Counted from the stretch's first letter, positions 17,806 through 27,348 are shown. The stretch: DNA of 64,000 nt from UBA1227 sp045642705 (GCA_045642705.1 JAZUJK010000016.1:1-64000); one strand, 5' to 3'. Notes: generated by a model not told the origin, from the letters alone. A program made the numbers and translations.

Positions 17806-18924
17806 ATGGAAATGAAAGTATGTAAACATTATAAAAAATGTGGCGGTTGTCAACTTGATATGCCATATGAAGAACAGCTTGAGTACAAAATGAGGCTCGA
17901 GCATAAATTGTTATCGCAATTTGGAAAAATAGAGCCAATTATTGGAATGTATTATCCATATCATTATCGCAACAAAGTTCAAGCTGCGTTCGGATATGAC
18001 AAACGCGCTGGAAAAATCATATCAGGCGTATATCAATCAGGCAGTCACAAAATCGTCTCAGTTGATTCCTGCAATATAGAGGATAAAAAGGCTGATGAAA
18101 TCATTGTAACCATCAGAAAATTATGCAAAGATTTCAAATTTATTCCACGACATGTATTGGTAAAACGTGGATTTTCTACCAATCAAATAATGGTCGTAAT
18201 CGTTACAGGTACGCCGATTTTACCTGCTAAGAATAACTTTATCAAGGCGCTTCTCTCGGCGCATCCTGAAATTACGACTATCATTCACAATATCAATCCA
18301 TATGAGACCAATCTCGTTCTGGGTGACAGAGAAAATGTACTCTATGGTAAGGGATATATAGAAGATGAACTACTAGGTTGCACATTTAGAATTTCTGCCA
18401 AGAGTTTCTATCAAATCAACCCAAGCCAGACAGAAAAATTATATAAAACTGCAATTGAGTATGCAGGTTTTACAGGTAACGAATCTGCACTCGATGCATA
18501 TTGTGGCACTGGTACAATAGGAATAATTGCAGCAAGAAACGGTGCCAAAAATGTAATTGGAGTTGAACTTGAAAAATCAGCTGTTCGCGACGCCATTTCC
18601 AATGCGAAGCGAAATAAAATAGATAATATCTATTTTTATAACGCTGATGCAACAAATTTTATAAATGAAATGGCGAAAAGTGGCGAGCATCTGGACGTGG
18701 TCCTTATGGACCCTCCTCGTGCGGGCTCGACGGAAGAATTCCTGGATGCAGTAGCAACGCTTGCTCCCGAGCGCGTTGTCTATATATCCTGCAATCCAGA
18801 GACCCTCGCCCGCGATCTCCTCTATTTCACCAGCACCACATCTTATAAAGTAGAAAAAATCCAACCAGTCGATATGTTTCCACATACTGCACATGTGGAG
18901 ACGGTAGTACTATTAAGCAAGTAA
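17806..18924 (+). CDS. RumA-like RNA m5U methyltransferase without TRAM domain
   Basis: This 372-residue paralogue of the neighbouring methyltransferase starts directly at the Fe-S cysteine region (VCKHYKKCGGC, residues 4-14; a later Cys at DSCNIED) and so lacks the TRAM domain. The catalytic parts are intact: ALDAYCGTGTIG, VVLMDPPRAG, YISCNPETLARD, and HVETVVLL at the end. It is likely an rRNA or tRNA m5U methyltransferase with a different target from its neighbour. The start ATG has no clear ribosome site and could be leaderless. It opens a four-gene plus-strand operon, with the next gene 13 bases downstream. Confidence 0.9.
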   Translation: MEMKVCKHYKKCGGCQLDMPYEEQLEYKMRLEHKLLSQFGKIEPIIGMYYPYHYRNKVQAAFGYDKRAGKIISGVYQSGSHKIVSVDSCNIEDKKADEIIVTIRKLCKDFKFIPRHVLVKRGFSTNQIMVVIVTGTPILPAKNNFIKALLSAHPEITTIIHNINPYETNLVLGDRENVLYGKGYIEDELLGCTFRISAKSFYQINPSQTEKLYKTAIEYAGFTGNESALDAYCGTGTIGIIAARNGAKNVIGVELEKSAVRDAISNAKRNKIDNIYFYNADATNFINEMAKSGEHLDVVLMDPPRAGSTEEFLDAVATLAPERVVYISCNPETLARDLLYFTSTTSYKVEKIQPVDMFPHTAHVETVVLLSK

Positions 18925-18937
18925 CTATGGAGGAAAT

Positions 18938-20518
18938 ATGTTAGAAGGTAAATTGACACTTGAAAGTATAAACGATGCCATAGCAGAAGTTGACTCGTTT
19001 CTAAAGTCACTTGCAGTTGACAGCGCTGAGGCAACCAAGGTTGGGCTCAGCGTCGAGGAGGCACTCCTCAGATTTCGCGACGAATTTGGCGAAAAACAGG
19101 ACTTTGTTCTTAAAACGGACAAATACTTTGGCAAAATAAAAGTTACAATCGAAGTAGCTGAGCGTATGTATGATCCATTTGCCAAGGGAGATGACATGGA
19201 AGACACGAGCATTATGATGCGTAGTGCTCTTGCCACTATGGGCGTTCTACCTGTTTGGAGATACACACGTGGAAATAATATTATTTCATATACGCTGAAC
19301 AAAAAGACCATTCCTCAATGGACCAATCTCCTGATTGCTATAGCACTTGCTGTTGTATGTGGATTGTTGCTAAGACAGGCACCAGAAAATGTCACAACAA
19401 TAATTTATGATGATATTTTCTCACCACTTCTCGATGCATTTATGAACCTCCTATCAGCAATTGCAAGCCCTATGATTTTCTTTGCAATTGTATGGGGTAT
19501 TTACAGTATTGGAGATGCATCTACATTTAATGTTTTAGGCAAGAAGTTGGTTGGAAGATATTTTCTATATATCACTTTTTTGACTATTGCTGTTGGACTT
19601 GCATGTATTCCTTTCTTTAATTTCGTATCCGGTGGCAGTGTTGAAGCATCAGGATTTTCTGAACTTTATAAGATGATTATCAATATCATTCCAAGCAATA
19701 TTTTCACACCGTTTGCAGATGGTAATACATTGCAGATTCTGTTCCTCGGAATCGTAATCGGTATTGCAATGATTATGATTGGTGAGAAGACACAAACTGT
19801 TGCTCTTATTGCAGAGCAGCTCAATTATCTAGTTCAGATAATTATGGATTTCATAAGCAAACTCGTTCCATTTTTCGTATTTGGCAGCTTGCTAGGACTT
19901 ATTCTCAGCAATGAATTCTCATCAATTAAAACATCCTACAAATTGTTGCTAGCCAACCTATTTGCATGCCTCAGTGTTTTAATTCTTTATGTAATTATTG
20001 TGCTTGTTAAATTCAGAGTTAAACCACCTGTATTTATCAAGAAATTCTTGCCTACATATCTTATAGGTCTCACAACAGCATCATCTGCTGCGGCTTTCTC
20101 TGAGAACTTAAATGCTTGTATAAACAAGTATGGAATCAAGAAGAATTTTGCCAACTTTGGTGTTCCTTTCGGACAGGTAATATACAAACCAACCGTATCA
20201 TTTTTATATTTCACAATGGCAATTTATACAGCAGAAGTTTTCGCTGTTCCAACATCTGTTTCTTGGTTTGTATCTGCTTTCTTTATGAGCATAATTCTCG
20301 GAATTGCAACGCCACCTATCCCAGGTGGTACACTAGCAAGTATTGCTGTACTTTTCGCTCAGCTTGGTCTTCCTACCGATGGTATTGCTCTTGTTATGGC
20401 CCTCAATGTTGTCCTTGACTTTATAGAGACGCCATCGGACCTCATCGGAGGACAAACAATGCTAATTCTTGCAGCTGATAAATTTAAATTGTTGGACAAA
20501 AATATAATTAAGAAGTAA
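18938..20518 (+). CDS. SDF-family (dicarboxylate/cation symporter) transporter with N-terminal ATPase-like domain
   Basis: This is a 526-residue protein. Residues 1-118 resemble a histidine kinase-like ATPase fold of the RsbW type. VGLSVEEALLRFRDEFG sits where the N-box is expected, with VAERMYDPF as a G1-like strand and RYTRGNNIISYTLNK as the closing strand, but key Asn/Gly residues are not conserved. From about residue 125 there are some eight to ten hydrophobic segments of the sodium:dicarboxylate symporter (SDF) fold. Re-entrant loop signatures are TTASSAAAFSE and TPPIPGGTLA, followed by ETPSDLIGGQT. The usual NMDGT of helix 7 is replaced (FGQVIYKP), so substrate and ion are uncertain. 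It sits between an RNA methyltransferase and a nucleosidase gene. Confidence 0.82.
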   Translation: MLEGKLTLESINDAIAEVDSFLKSLAVDSAEATKVGLSVEEALLRFRDEFGEKQDFVLKTDKYFGKIKVTIEVAERMYDPFAKGDDMEDTSIMMRSALATMGVLPVWRYTRGNNIISYTLNKKTIPQWTNLLIAIALAVVCGLLLRQAPENVTTIIYDDIFSPLLDAFMNLLSAIASPMIFFAIVWGIYSIGDASTFNVLGKKLVGRYFLYITFLTIAVGLACIPFFNFVSGGSVEASGFSELYKMIINIIPSNIFTPFADGNTLQILFLGIVIGIAMIMIGEKTQTVALIAEQLNYLVQIIMDFISKLVPFFVFGSLLGLILSNEFSSIKTSYKLLLANLFACLSVLILYVIIVLVKFRVKPPVFIKKFLPTYLIGLTTASSAAAFSENLNACINKYGIKKNFANFGVPFGQVIYKPTVSFLYFTMAIYTAEVFAVPTSVSWFVSAFFMSIILGIATPPIPGGTLASIAVLFAQLGLPTDGIALVMALNVVLDFIETPSDLIGGQTMLILAADKFKLLDKNIIKK

Positions 20519-20551
20519 AATGATATGACTTTATTTTTAGGAGTATAGTTC

Positions 20552-21226
20552 ATGAAAATTGGAATTGTAATCGCTATCGTTCGAGAATTAAAAGCCTTTC
20601 TCGATAGTGATTTCGAAACTAAAATCTTGAATATCGGTCAGAAAGAAGTTTACGAATTTCAAGTAAACGGAAATGATATATATGCTATCCGTTCTGGTTT
20701 TGGTCAGATTGATGCTGCCGCTGCGACACAGCTTCTTATCACAAAATTTGACTGCGAAGTCATCTTAAATTTTGGTGTTACAGGAGCACTGGATAGAAGC
20801 CTCAAAGTAGAGGATTTATTTGTTGCAACGAAAGCAATAAATTATGACTATGACGTATCAACAGTTGACCCTGTAAAGCTTCACCAATATGAGGAATTCC
20901 CAGATGAGTTTATTCCTCTTGATGGTGAACTAGTTGCGCTTGCCAAGGAACTTTATCCTACACTGCGCGAGGCCGTAGTAGCGAGCGGAGAGCGTTTTGT
21001 GGCAACTGCCGAAGACAAAACGGAGCTCGGCAATCTCGGCTGCAATATCTGCGACATGGAGATTGCAGCGATTGCTCGCACAGCAATAATGAACGGCGCT
21101 CGCGTTCTATCCATCAAGTGCATAAGTGATACATTTGACGGTGATGGCGGCGACTTCAATGAAAATGTAAATAGATCTTCTAAAATCGCATTTAAACTGA
21201 TAGAAGACTTACTAAACAAAATATAA
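20552..21226 (+). CDS. 5'-methylthioadenosine/S-adenosylhomocysteine nucleosidase-like protein
   Basis: This 224-residue enzyme belongs to the purine phosphorylase/nucleosidase superfamily. It would cleave MTA/SAH or a related nucleoside, recycling methionine and methylation by-products. Visible motifs are GIVIAIVREL at the N-terminus, ILNFGVTGAL (substrate region), NICDMEIAAIAR (the Met-Glu substrate clamp) and ISDTFDGDG (catalytic Asp). Length fits the MTAN family. The ribosome site is AGGAG at a normal distance. It lies in the same plus-strand operon as the transporter and the P-type ATPase. Exact substrate among nucleosidases (including futalosine types) is not settled. Confidence 0.82.
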   Translation: MKIGIVIAIVRELKAFLDSDFETKILNIGQKEVYEFQVNGNDIYAIRSGFGQIDAAAATQLLITKFDCEVILNFGVTGALDRSLKVEDLFVATKAINYDYDVSTVDPVKLHQYEEFPDEFIPLDGELVALAKELYPTLREAVVASGERFVATAEDKTELGNLGCNICDMEIAAIARTAIMNGARVLSIKCISDTFDGDGGDFNENVNRSSKIAFKLIEDLLNKI

Positions 21227-21242
21227 AAGAGGAGGTTCTGCT

Positions 21243-23198
21243 TTGAAAAAAGATATCAAACTGAAGAAGCCAAATCTTAAAAAACCTAATGTAAAAAAGC
21301 CTAATATCAATATGCCTAAATTTTCTATTGATAGTCTCGAGAAGGAACAAAAGGACTTACTACTTCGCATCTGCGTTGGTCTTCTTATATTCCTTATTGG
21401 ATTCATTTTCCTAAAGGTCATCAAGAAAACTGTATGGGTAGGTCTCCCATTCTTAATCATCGCATATATCATTTTAGGATTTGATGTAATATTAAAGGCC
21501 ATTGGCAAGATACTTCACAAGACATTCCTTGATGAACATTTTCTGATGTCCATATCCACAATAGGCGCATTTATCGTAGGATCATATGCAGAAGCTGTAC
21601 TCGTTATGCTCCTCTATCAAATCGGTGAACTATTGACCGATTTGGCTGTTGGAAAGTCCGAGCGCGACATTGCCAGCCTTCTCGATATTAGGCCAGATGT
21701 CGCGCATGTAAGACGTGGCGAGGATCTCGACATTCATCCTAGCGAAGTTAAAATCGGCGAGATTATAGATGTTCACCCTGGTGAGAGAATCCCGCTCGAT
21801 GGTATTATTACTAGTGGCGAGTCCCTAATAGACACATCATGCATGACTGGCGAATCCGTGCCACGTCGTGTATTTGAAGGTGCTGATGTACTTGCAGGAT
21901 ATATATGCACAGATGGTTCACTCTCGGTTCGCGTAACTAGAAGTTATGATGAGAGCACCGCTTCCAAAATTGTTAAGATGGTTAAGGAAGCTGCTGGTAA
22001 AAAAGCTCCTTCTGAGCAATTCATCACCAAGTTCTCACGCTATTACACACCAATTGTATGCATAGTTGCGATTCTTATTGCAATCATCCCAAGTCTTATT
22101 ACCAAGAAATGGGTAACATGGGTATATAGAGCACTTGTATTCCTTGTAATTTCTTGTCCTTGCGCACTTATCATTTCGATACCTCTCACATTCTTTGGAG
22201 GCCTCGGACTTGCATCATCCAAGGGCATACTGATCAAGGGAAGCAACTATCTCGAAGCACTTGCATCACTTGATACTGTAGTATTTGATAAAACTGGAAC
22301 ACTTACTAAGGGAAACTTTGCTGTATCACAAGTATCTGCAGCAAACAATTATACAGAGCAACAGCTCTTAACCCTTGCCGCATATGCTGAATGTCAGTCC
22401 AATCATCCAATCGCCAAATCAATTATGCACATCTATTATGAGACGGGTGGCAAACATATTGATAAGGCTCAAATTAAGAATTATAAGGAACTATCAGGTC
22501 ACGGAATCAGCGTTGTCGTAGGCAAGCATTTAATCCTTGCTGGCAACACCAAGCTTATGCGCGCAGCCAATATAAGCTTCACTGAAAGTGCGGTTCTTGG
22601 AACCAAAGTTTATATTGCAGCTGACGGAGAGTTTGTCGGATATATAGTAATCTCAGACGAGCTCAAGGAAGATGCTCGTGACGCTATCACCGATCTCAAG
22701 AACCTAGGTGTTGCCCACACGGCAATGATTACTGGCGACAACGCTCATATAGCATCATCTGTCGCCAAATCAGTGGGTATTGAAAAATATTATGCAGAAC
22801 TTCTGCCAAATGAGAAAGTTGATGCGTTTGAAGAGTTGCTCCGAATGGGCAATGTCGCTGGCACAGTCGCATTTGTTGGCGACGGCATAAATGACGCACC
22901 TGTACTCTCCCGTGCCGACATCGGCATTGCAATGGGCGGAATAGGCTCTGACGCGGCCATAGAGGCCGCTGATGTTGTGATTATGACAGATGAGCCGTCC
23001 AGAATCGGCGACGCCATCTATGTCGCTATAGAGACCAAAAAGATTGCTACACAGAATATCATCTTCTCAATAGCAGTTAAAGTTATCTTGCTCATACTCA
23101 GCATTGTTGGTGTAACATCAATGTGGTTTGCAGTATTTGGTGATGTAGGTGTTATGATTCTTGCAGTTCTAAATTCACTTAGAGTATTAAACAAATAA
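21243..23198 (+). CDS. cadA: Heavy-metal P-type ATPase, Zn2+/Cd2+ type
   Basis: This 651-residue P1B-type exporter has no HMA metal-binding domain. Instead it has a Lys/Pro/Asn-rich cytoplasmic tail with repeats of KKPN (residues 1-30). The core is complete. It has an MTGESVP actuator loop, SCPCALIIS (metal-binding CPC in helix 6), VFDKTGTLTKG (phosphorylated Asp), HPIAKS (nucleotide-binding His-Pro) and GDGINDAPVL. The last two helices carry Lys (SIAVKVILL) and Asp (FGDVGVMIL), the signature of the Zn/Cd/Pb subgroup. The TTG start is chosen because GGAGG lies seven bases upstream. It is the last gene of the operon and is followed by a strong terminator. Confidence 0.93.
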   Translation: MKKDIKLKKPNLKKPNVKKPNINMPKFSIDSLEKEQKDLLLRICVGLLIFLIGFIFLKVIKKTVWVGLPFLIIAYIILGFDVILKAIGKILHKTFLDEHFLMSISTIGAFIVGSYAEAVLVMLLYQIGELLTDLAVGKSERDIASLLDIRPDVAHVRRGEDLDIHPSEVKIGEIIDVHPGERIPLDGIITSGESLIDTSCMTGESVPRRVFEGADVLAGYICTDGSLSVRVTRSYDESTASKIVKMVKEAAGKKAPSEQFITKFSRYYTPIVCIVAILIAIIPSLITKKWVTWVYRALVFLVISCPCALIISIPLTFFGGLGLASSKGILIKGSNYLEALASLDTVVFDKTGTLTKGNFAVSQVSAANNYTEQQLLTLAAYAECQSNHPIAKSIMHIYYETGGKHIDKAQIKNYKELSGHGISVVVGKHLILAGNTKLMRAANISFTESAVLGTKVYIAADGEFVGYIVISDELKEDARDAITDLKNLGVAHTAMITGDNAHIASSVAKSVGIEKYYAELLPNEKVDAFEELLRMGNVAGTVAFVGDGINDAPVLSRADIGIAMGGIGSDAAIEAADVVIMTDEPSRIGDAIYVAIETKKIATQNIIFSIAVKVILLILSIVGVTSMWFAVFGDVGVMILAVLNSLRVLNK

Positions 23199-23208
23199 GC
23201 ATAAAAAT

Positions 23209-23236
23209 AAGAGGGCTCAATGAGCCCTCTTTTATT
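23209..23236. terminator. Bidirectional terminator between convergent genes
   Basis: A perfect AGAGGGCTCA / TGAGCCCTCT stem (23210-23230) with a one-base loop is flanked by T-rich sequence on the plus side and A-rich sequence on the other. It serves both the P-type ATPase operon and the ABC exporter operon. Confidence 0.9.
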
Positions 23237-23245
23237 TTATCTAAA

Positions 23246-24910
23246 TTACATCTCTTCCTGTGTTGCTATATTGATTTTACCTTTTCTTGTACTCTTCAAG
23301 ATTGCGAGCAAATTAAGAACTGCAAGCAATACAAATAGTATCAAAGAAAGCAGTACAAGTCTTACTTTAAAGAATGCAAAGAAGAAATATGCAAATGCAC
23401 CGATAACGAGTGAAATCATAAGTGTGATGCCCATATTAAGTGCAACATTGGTATTCTCACGATTGACGGACATCTCATCATCCCATACGAGTTTTGGCTG
23501 AACACTATCAAGATATAATCCAAAATATGAGACAAATGTAACCGACAAGAAAGACAATGCCATTGCTGTCAAAATGTAATAGAACTTAACATGGACAATT
23601 ATTCCAAGTGGCAACATATAAATCCAGATGCCAACATATGTTAGCACAATTGATACAAGTGCCTTAATATCCCACTGCGTATCGTAAGATACAGGAATAT
23701 ATTTCATAAACTGGAAATGCTTTCCTTCTCTTGAGATTGCATTTGATGACAGTGAATTAATTGCCGTCATAACGAGTGAAAATACAACCGAGCCAATTAT
23801 AAGGAAAAATGCAACTGTCTTAGGTCTGTTTAAATTGTAAATTTGCAATGCATGAATTGATGCATCATAAGTCTGGAATTTCAGTATAACAAGTACGAAT
23901 ATAGGCCATAAGAGATTTACTATAACCGAATTGGTAAAGAAAGCAGGTGTTCTAAATAGAAGTCTAAGTTCCTTCATAAAATATGCTTTCGCTGGGCTCT
24001 GCTGCTTGGAATCAGCAAGCATCTGCTCGAGGGATCTCATCTTATTCTTCTTGTTGTTGGCAAGATTGATAAATCCATCAAAGTAGAATACTTCTGCAAG
24101 AAACAGTAGCAATGCAACGAATACAACATTAATCAATATATAAATAAGCAAATCTGTTATGCTACCGAAAGCTATAGCACGAGAAATAAAATGTATCGTT
24201 GGGAACAGCCTATTCATATATTCAACGAAGGGGCTGTTCGTTGTTGTAAAGAAGAAACTTACAGCATCCATACCCTTGGAAGAAAGAATCTGGAATGAAA
24301 GCGCAAATCCAAGCAAGAGTGCTGCTGTTACGAATGCTGACATTCTCTGAACAGATTCCTTGTTCTTAATAAAATTTGTAAATTTCATTACTAAGATAGA
24401 AATAATTCCACAATAGCAGAGCGGGACAATAGGAAGAGTAATAATTGCGAGTATTCCTGATAGCCATGATAAAAATCCTGGTTTTAATGCATAGAAAAAT
24501 CCTGCTAGCGATGCAATTACCATAAATATCTGCATCGCGTTATCAACATAATAGGAAACTGTAAACTTGGCTGCGACCAGTTCCCACGCCTTAACCGGCC
24601 AAGGCCTTACGAAATCAATATCCGATGAGAAATAGAACTCATTGAAGATAACATTAAATCCAAAGAATAGCGTGAATAGGCATATCAAATGGAATACCAT
24701 TGCAAGGCCTAAATCCTGAATTCCAAAGAACGACAATCCATTGCACAAAGCATAAGTTCCTACTGCACAGAAAACTGCAACAGGTATAAAAATAAACATG
24801 ACCACAACAGCAACCAAGGCGCCCATTGTCATACGTGCGCGCCTTGTCGCTGGTTTGCTCATGCTTATAGATTTTACAAAGGTTCTAGTAAGAGCCCTAT
24901 ACGTTTTCAT
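23246..24910 (-). CDS. ABC exporter permease (ABC-2-like, large)
   Basis: This 554-residue integral membrane protein has about ten to twelve hydrophobic segments. Helix pairs occur near residues 35-75, 105-165, 180-215, 235-270, 320-340, 355-380 and 405-540. A soluble stretch between about 285 and 310 (NKKNKMRSLEQMLADSKQQ) lies on the cytoplasmic side. The layout resembles large ABC exporter permeases of Bacillota (YthP/EcsB-like putative exporters). The start overlaps the end of the upstream ATPase gene by 14 bases, a strong sign that the two are partners. Substrate is unknown. It ends next to a bidirectional terminator. Confidence 0.8.
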   Translation of the reverse strand: MKTYRALTRTFVKSISMSKPATRRARMTMGALVAVVVMFIFIPVAVFCAVGTYALCNGLSFFGIQDLGLAMVFHLICLFTLFFGFNVIFNEFYFSSDIDFVRPWPVKAWELVAAKFTVSYYVDNAMQIFMVIASLAGFFYALKPGFLSWLSGILAIITLPIVPLCYCGIISILVMKFTNFIKNKESVQRMSAFVTAALLLGFALSFQILSSKGMDAVSFFFTTTNSPFVEYMNRLFPTIHFISRAIAFGSITDLLIYILINVVFVALLLFLAEVFYFDGFINLANNKKNKMRSLEQMLADSKQQSPAKAYFMKELRLLFRTPAFFTNSVIVNLLWPIFVLVILKFQTYDASIHALQIYNLNRPKTVAFFLIIGSVVFSLVMTAINSLSSNAISREGKHFQFMKYIPVSYDTQWDIKALVSIVLTYVGIWIYMLPLGIIVHVKFYYILTAMALSFLSVTFVSYFGLYLDSVQPKLVWDDEMSVNRENTNVALNMGITLMISLVIGAFAYFFFAFFKVRLVLLSLILFVLLAVLNLLAILKSTRKGKINIATQEEM

Positions 24911-25646
24911 TTATATCACCACTGCCTAGGTGTTCGCCTGTCATCTCAAGGAAAATATGCTCAAAATCAAGTCCCGGATACCTTTCTGTAAGCTCATCCA
25001 TTGTGCCATAGAAAATATCTCGGCCCTTGTTGATTATTATGATTTTATCGCAAAGTTTTTCTGCTACTTCTAGCACGTGCGTCGAAAACAATACACAGTT
25101 GCCTGCATCAGCATGCTCACGCATCATATTCTTGAGCTCATAAGCAGATTTTGGATCAAGACCGATAAGTGGCTCATCCAAAATCCAAACTGGAGGATTG
25201 TGAACAAGAGCTGCGGCGACCATCATTTTCTGACGCATACCGTGCGAGTAATTCTGCATAGCCGTATCGAGCACAGGTACGAGATCAAATCTCTTAGCAA
25301 ATGCCTCGATACGAGCACGGCGTTCACTGTCTGGCACCTTATATATATCGGCAATAAAATTTAAAAATTCTATGCCTTTCAGTCTTAGGAACATATCCGG
25401 GCTATCTGCTATATATCCGATAATTTCTTTTGCGGAAATTGGGTCCTTCACCATATCAAATCCATTGATATTGATTGTGCCAGAATCTGGTTTCAAAATT
25501 CCAGTTAAGACCTTCATTGTAGTTGTTTTGCCAGCTCCATTTGGGCCAACGAAACCAACTATTTCACCATCATTTACTTTCAAACTGAGATTGTCTACAG
25601 CCTTTAGTGTTCCAAAAGTTTTGGTAACATTATTTAGTTCTAGCAT
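24897..25646 (-). CDS. ABC transporter ATP-binding protein
   Basis: This 249-residue ATPase of an exporter-type ABC system has Walker A GPNGAGKTT (residues 34-42), a signature of YSHGMRQKM type, Walker B WILDEPLIGLDP and the switch His in STHVLE. The C-terminal region after residue 210 is short, ending in a charged tail. The start has AAGGTGAT at a normal distance. It lies nine bases downstream of the histidine kinase gene and overlaps the permease gene, so kinase, ATPase and permease may form one transcript. Kinase-ABC pairings of this sort often sense or resist cell-envelope stress, but that role is only inferred here. Confidence 0.92.
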   Translation of the reverse strand: MLELNNVTKTFGTLKAVDNLSLKVNDGEIVGFVGPNGAGKTTTMKVLTGILKPDSGTININGFDMVKDPISAKEIIGYIADSPDMFLRLKGIEFLNFIADIYKVPDSERRARIEAFAKRFDLVPVLDTAMQNYSHGMRQKMMVAAALVHNPPVWILDEPLIGLDPKSAYELKNMMREHADAGNCVLFSTHVLEVAEKLCDKIIIINKGRDIFYGTMDELTERYPGLDFEHIFLEMTGEHLGSGDINENV

Positions 25647-25655
25647 GCTATCACC

Positions 25656-27341
25656 TTAGATATATTTACTGAGTGTTACAAGTAACTTTCCGAGATCAAT
25701 TGGCTTGGTTACAAAACCATTCATGCCAACGGATTCTGCCTTTTGGCGATCCTCATCAAAAGCATTTGCTGTCATAGCAATGATTGGTGTACTTGCAACC
25801 TGTGGCTTTTGAAGACCTCTAATCTTTTTAGTTGCTTCATAGCCATCCATCTTAGGCATCTGAATATCCATAAGAATGGCATCAAAATCGCCTACAGTTG
25901 CCTTTTCCATAGTAGCAACTGCCTCTGTACCATCATCTACATCAATTACAACAAAGCCGTTATCTGTGAGAAGTTCCTTGGCCATTTCACGGTTGAGATC
26001 ATTGTCCTCAACGAGCAAAATCTTCTTGCCAGCGAGCTGATTCATATGTACAACATTGTTTTCATCCTTGATGCTTTCAATGCTTGCTGTTGATGCCAAT
26101 CTAAATATAAATACCAGGATAAACTCTGTACCTACGCCAGGATCACTCTTAACAGCAATTGTACCATTCATAAGATCAACTATATGCTTGGTAATTGTAA
26201 GGCCAAGACCCGCACCAGATGCTTTATTTACTTGATCGATATTCTCACGAGCAAATGGATCATATATGTGCTTCAAGAAATCGGAACCAATTCCAATTCC
26301 TGTATCCTTAACGCGGAATTCATATGCAGCAAATCCCTCTGGAGCGTTATTCTTTTGATTGATTGTGAAGCTGATTGTTCCACCAGGATATGTATATTTA
26401 ATCGCATTGGAGAAGAGATTTAAGAAAATCTGATTGAGATGAATTCTATCGCAATAGACTTTCTCATCAACAATGCCAGAGAAGTCTGTTGCGAACTTGA
26501 TACCTCTTGCCTCCACGCTTGCTCTTACCATGTCATCAATCTTGGAAGCCATTGCATAGATGTTCTGAGGTTCCTCCTTAATCGAGATAGTTCCATTCTC
26601 AATTCGGTTAACATCTACAATGTCATTTACCAGTGTCAACAAGTGATCATTTGAAGACTGAGTCTTGCGAAGGTATGAGCGAACTTTATTGACATCGCTT
26701 GCATTTTCATATGCGAGGTCAGTAAAGCCCATTACTGTATTCATTGAATTTCTGATATCGTGAGACATATTTGATATGAAAATTGCCTTTGCCTTATCTG
26801 CTTCTTCCGCTTTCTTGAGGCGCTCCTCCAAAAGTGTTTTTTCTACGCCTCGTCTAGAACTTGAGAATACGAGATAAACATAAGCAATGAAGGCAAATCC
26901 TTCAAAAGTTGCAAGCATAAGGAATGACTGCTTTACCGTATAAACAGTGGAATTTACTACTCGCTCAAGTGCGAATATTACAAGTTCTCTGCTATCGTCC
27001 ACATCCGCTCTTGCAATCTGATAATTTGCAATAGTGCCCTTGCCTTCAAAGGCTTTTTGAATCTCATAGTCAATCTTGACATTAGCTGAATTATAGAGAA
27101 CATCATATGTTGTTTTATCTATTACGAAAACCTGTGCATTTCCATAATAGATATCAAGTTCTCCGAGATCAGAATTATCCTCTGCTCTCTTGGCAAGTAG
27201 TCTTGCAGTGCTATTGAAATTCGCAGCGCATTCATCAGAGATTGCTGTAACTGCTGATTTATAAGCATAAATTGTACAAGCGACAACAAATACTGCAATG
27301 AAAACTGTGATGATTATAAGTCCAATCTTTTTCTTTTTCAT
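25656..27341 (-). CDS. Hybrid histidine kinase (membrane sensor, HisKA-HATPase-REC)
   Basis: This 561-residue sensor kinase has an N-terminal transmembrane helix (about 6-28), an extracytoplasmic sensor region (about 30-135) and a second helix (about 139-160). A coiled linker leads to a HisKA domain with phospho-acceptor His194 in NMSHDIRNSM. The HATPase follows (N-box NLFSNAIKYT, DTGIGIG, GAGLGLTI), then a C-terminal receiver (about 438-561) with acceptor Asp492 in LMDIQMPKMDG. HisKA normally has HE..TP; the variant HDIRNSMN is common in Lachnospiraceae hybrid kinases. As a hybrid kinase without its own HPt, it needs a separate HPt protein; one is encoded 2.2 kb away (29588-29938). Confidence 0.93.
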   Translation of the reverse strand: MKKKKIGLIIITVFIAVFVVACTIYAYKSAVTAISDECAANFNSTARLLAKRAEDNSDLGELDIYYGNAQVFVIDKTTYDVLYNSANVKIDYEIQKAFEGKGTIANYQIARADVDDSRELVIFALERVVNSTVYTVKQSFLMLATFEGFAFIAYVYLVFSSSRRGVEKTLLEERLKKAEEADKAKAIFISNMSHDIRNSMNTVMGFTDLAYENASDVNKVRSYLRKTQSSNDHLLTLVNDIVDVNRIENGTISIKEEPQNIYAMASKIDDMVRASVEARGIKFATDFSGIVDEKVYCDRIHLNQIFLNLFSNAIKYTYPGGTISFTINQKNNAPEGFAAYEFRVKDTGIGIGSDFLKHIYDPFARENIDQVNKASGAGLGLTITKHIVDLMNGTIAVKSDPGVGTEFILVFIFRLASTASIESIKDENNVVHMNQLAGKKILLVEDNDLNREMAKELLTDNGFVVIDVDDGTEAVATMEKATVGDFDAILMDIQMPKMDGYEATKKIRGLQKPQVASTPIIAMTANAFDEDRQKAESVGMNGFVTKPIDLGKLLVTLSKYI

Positions 27342-27348
27342 AAGAGCC

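Noticed and set aside
17806..18924. Second RumA-like gene as an alternative attachment site
   Set aside because: It also encodes the HVETV core, but its 3' end is followed directly by chromosomal genes of the same operon, with no phage DNA.
20552..21226. Futalosine hydrolase (menaquinone pathway)
   Set aside because: There are no other mqn genes around and the motifs fit the general MTA/SAH nucleosidase family, so the broader name is kept.
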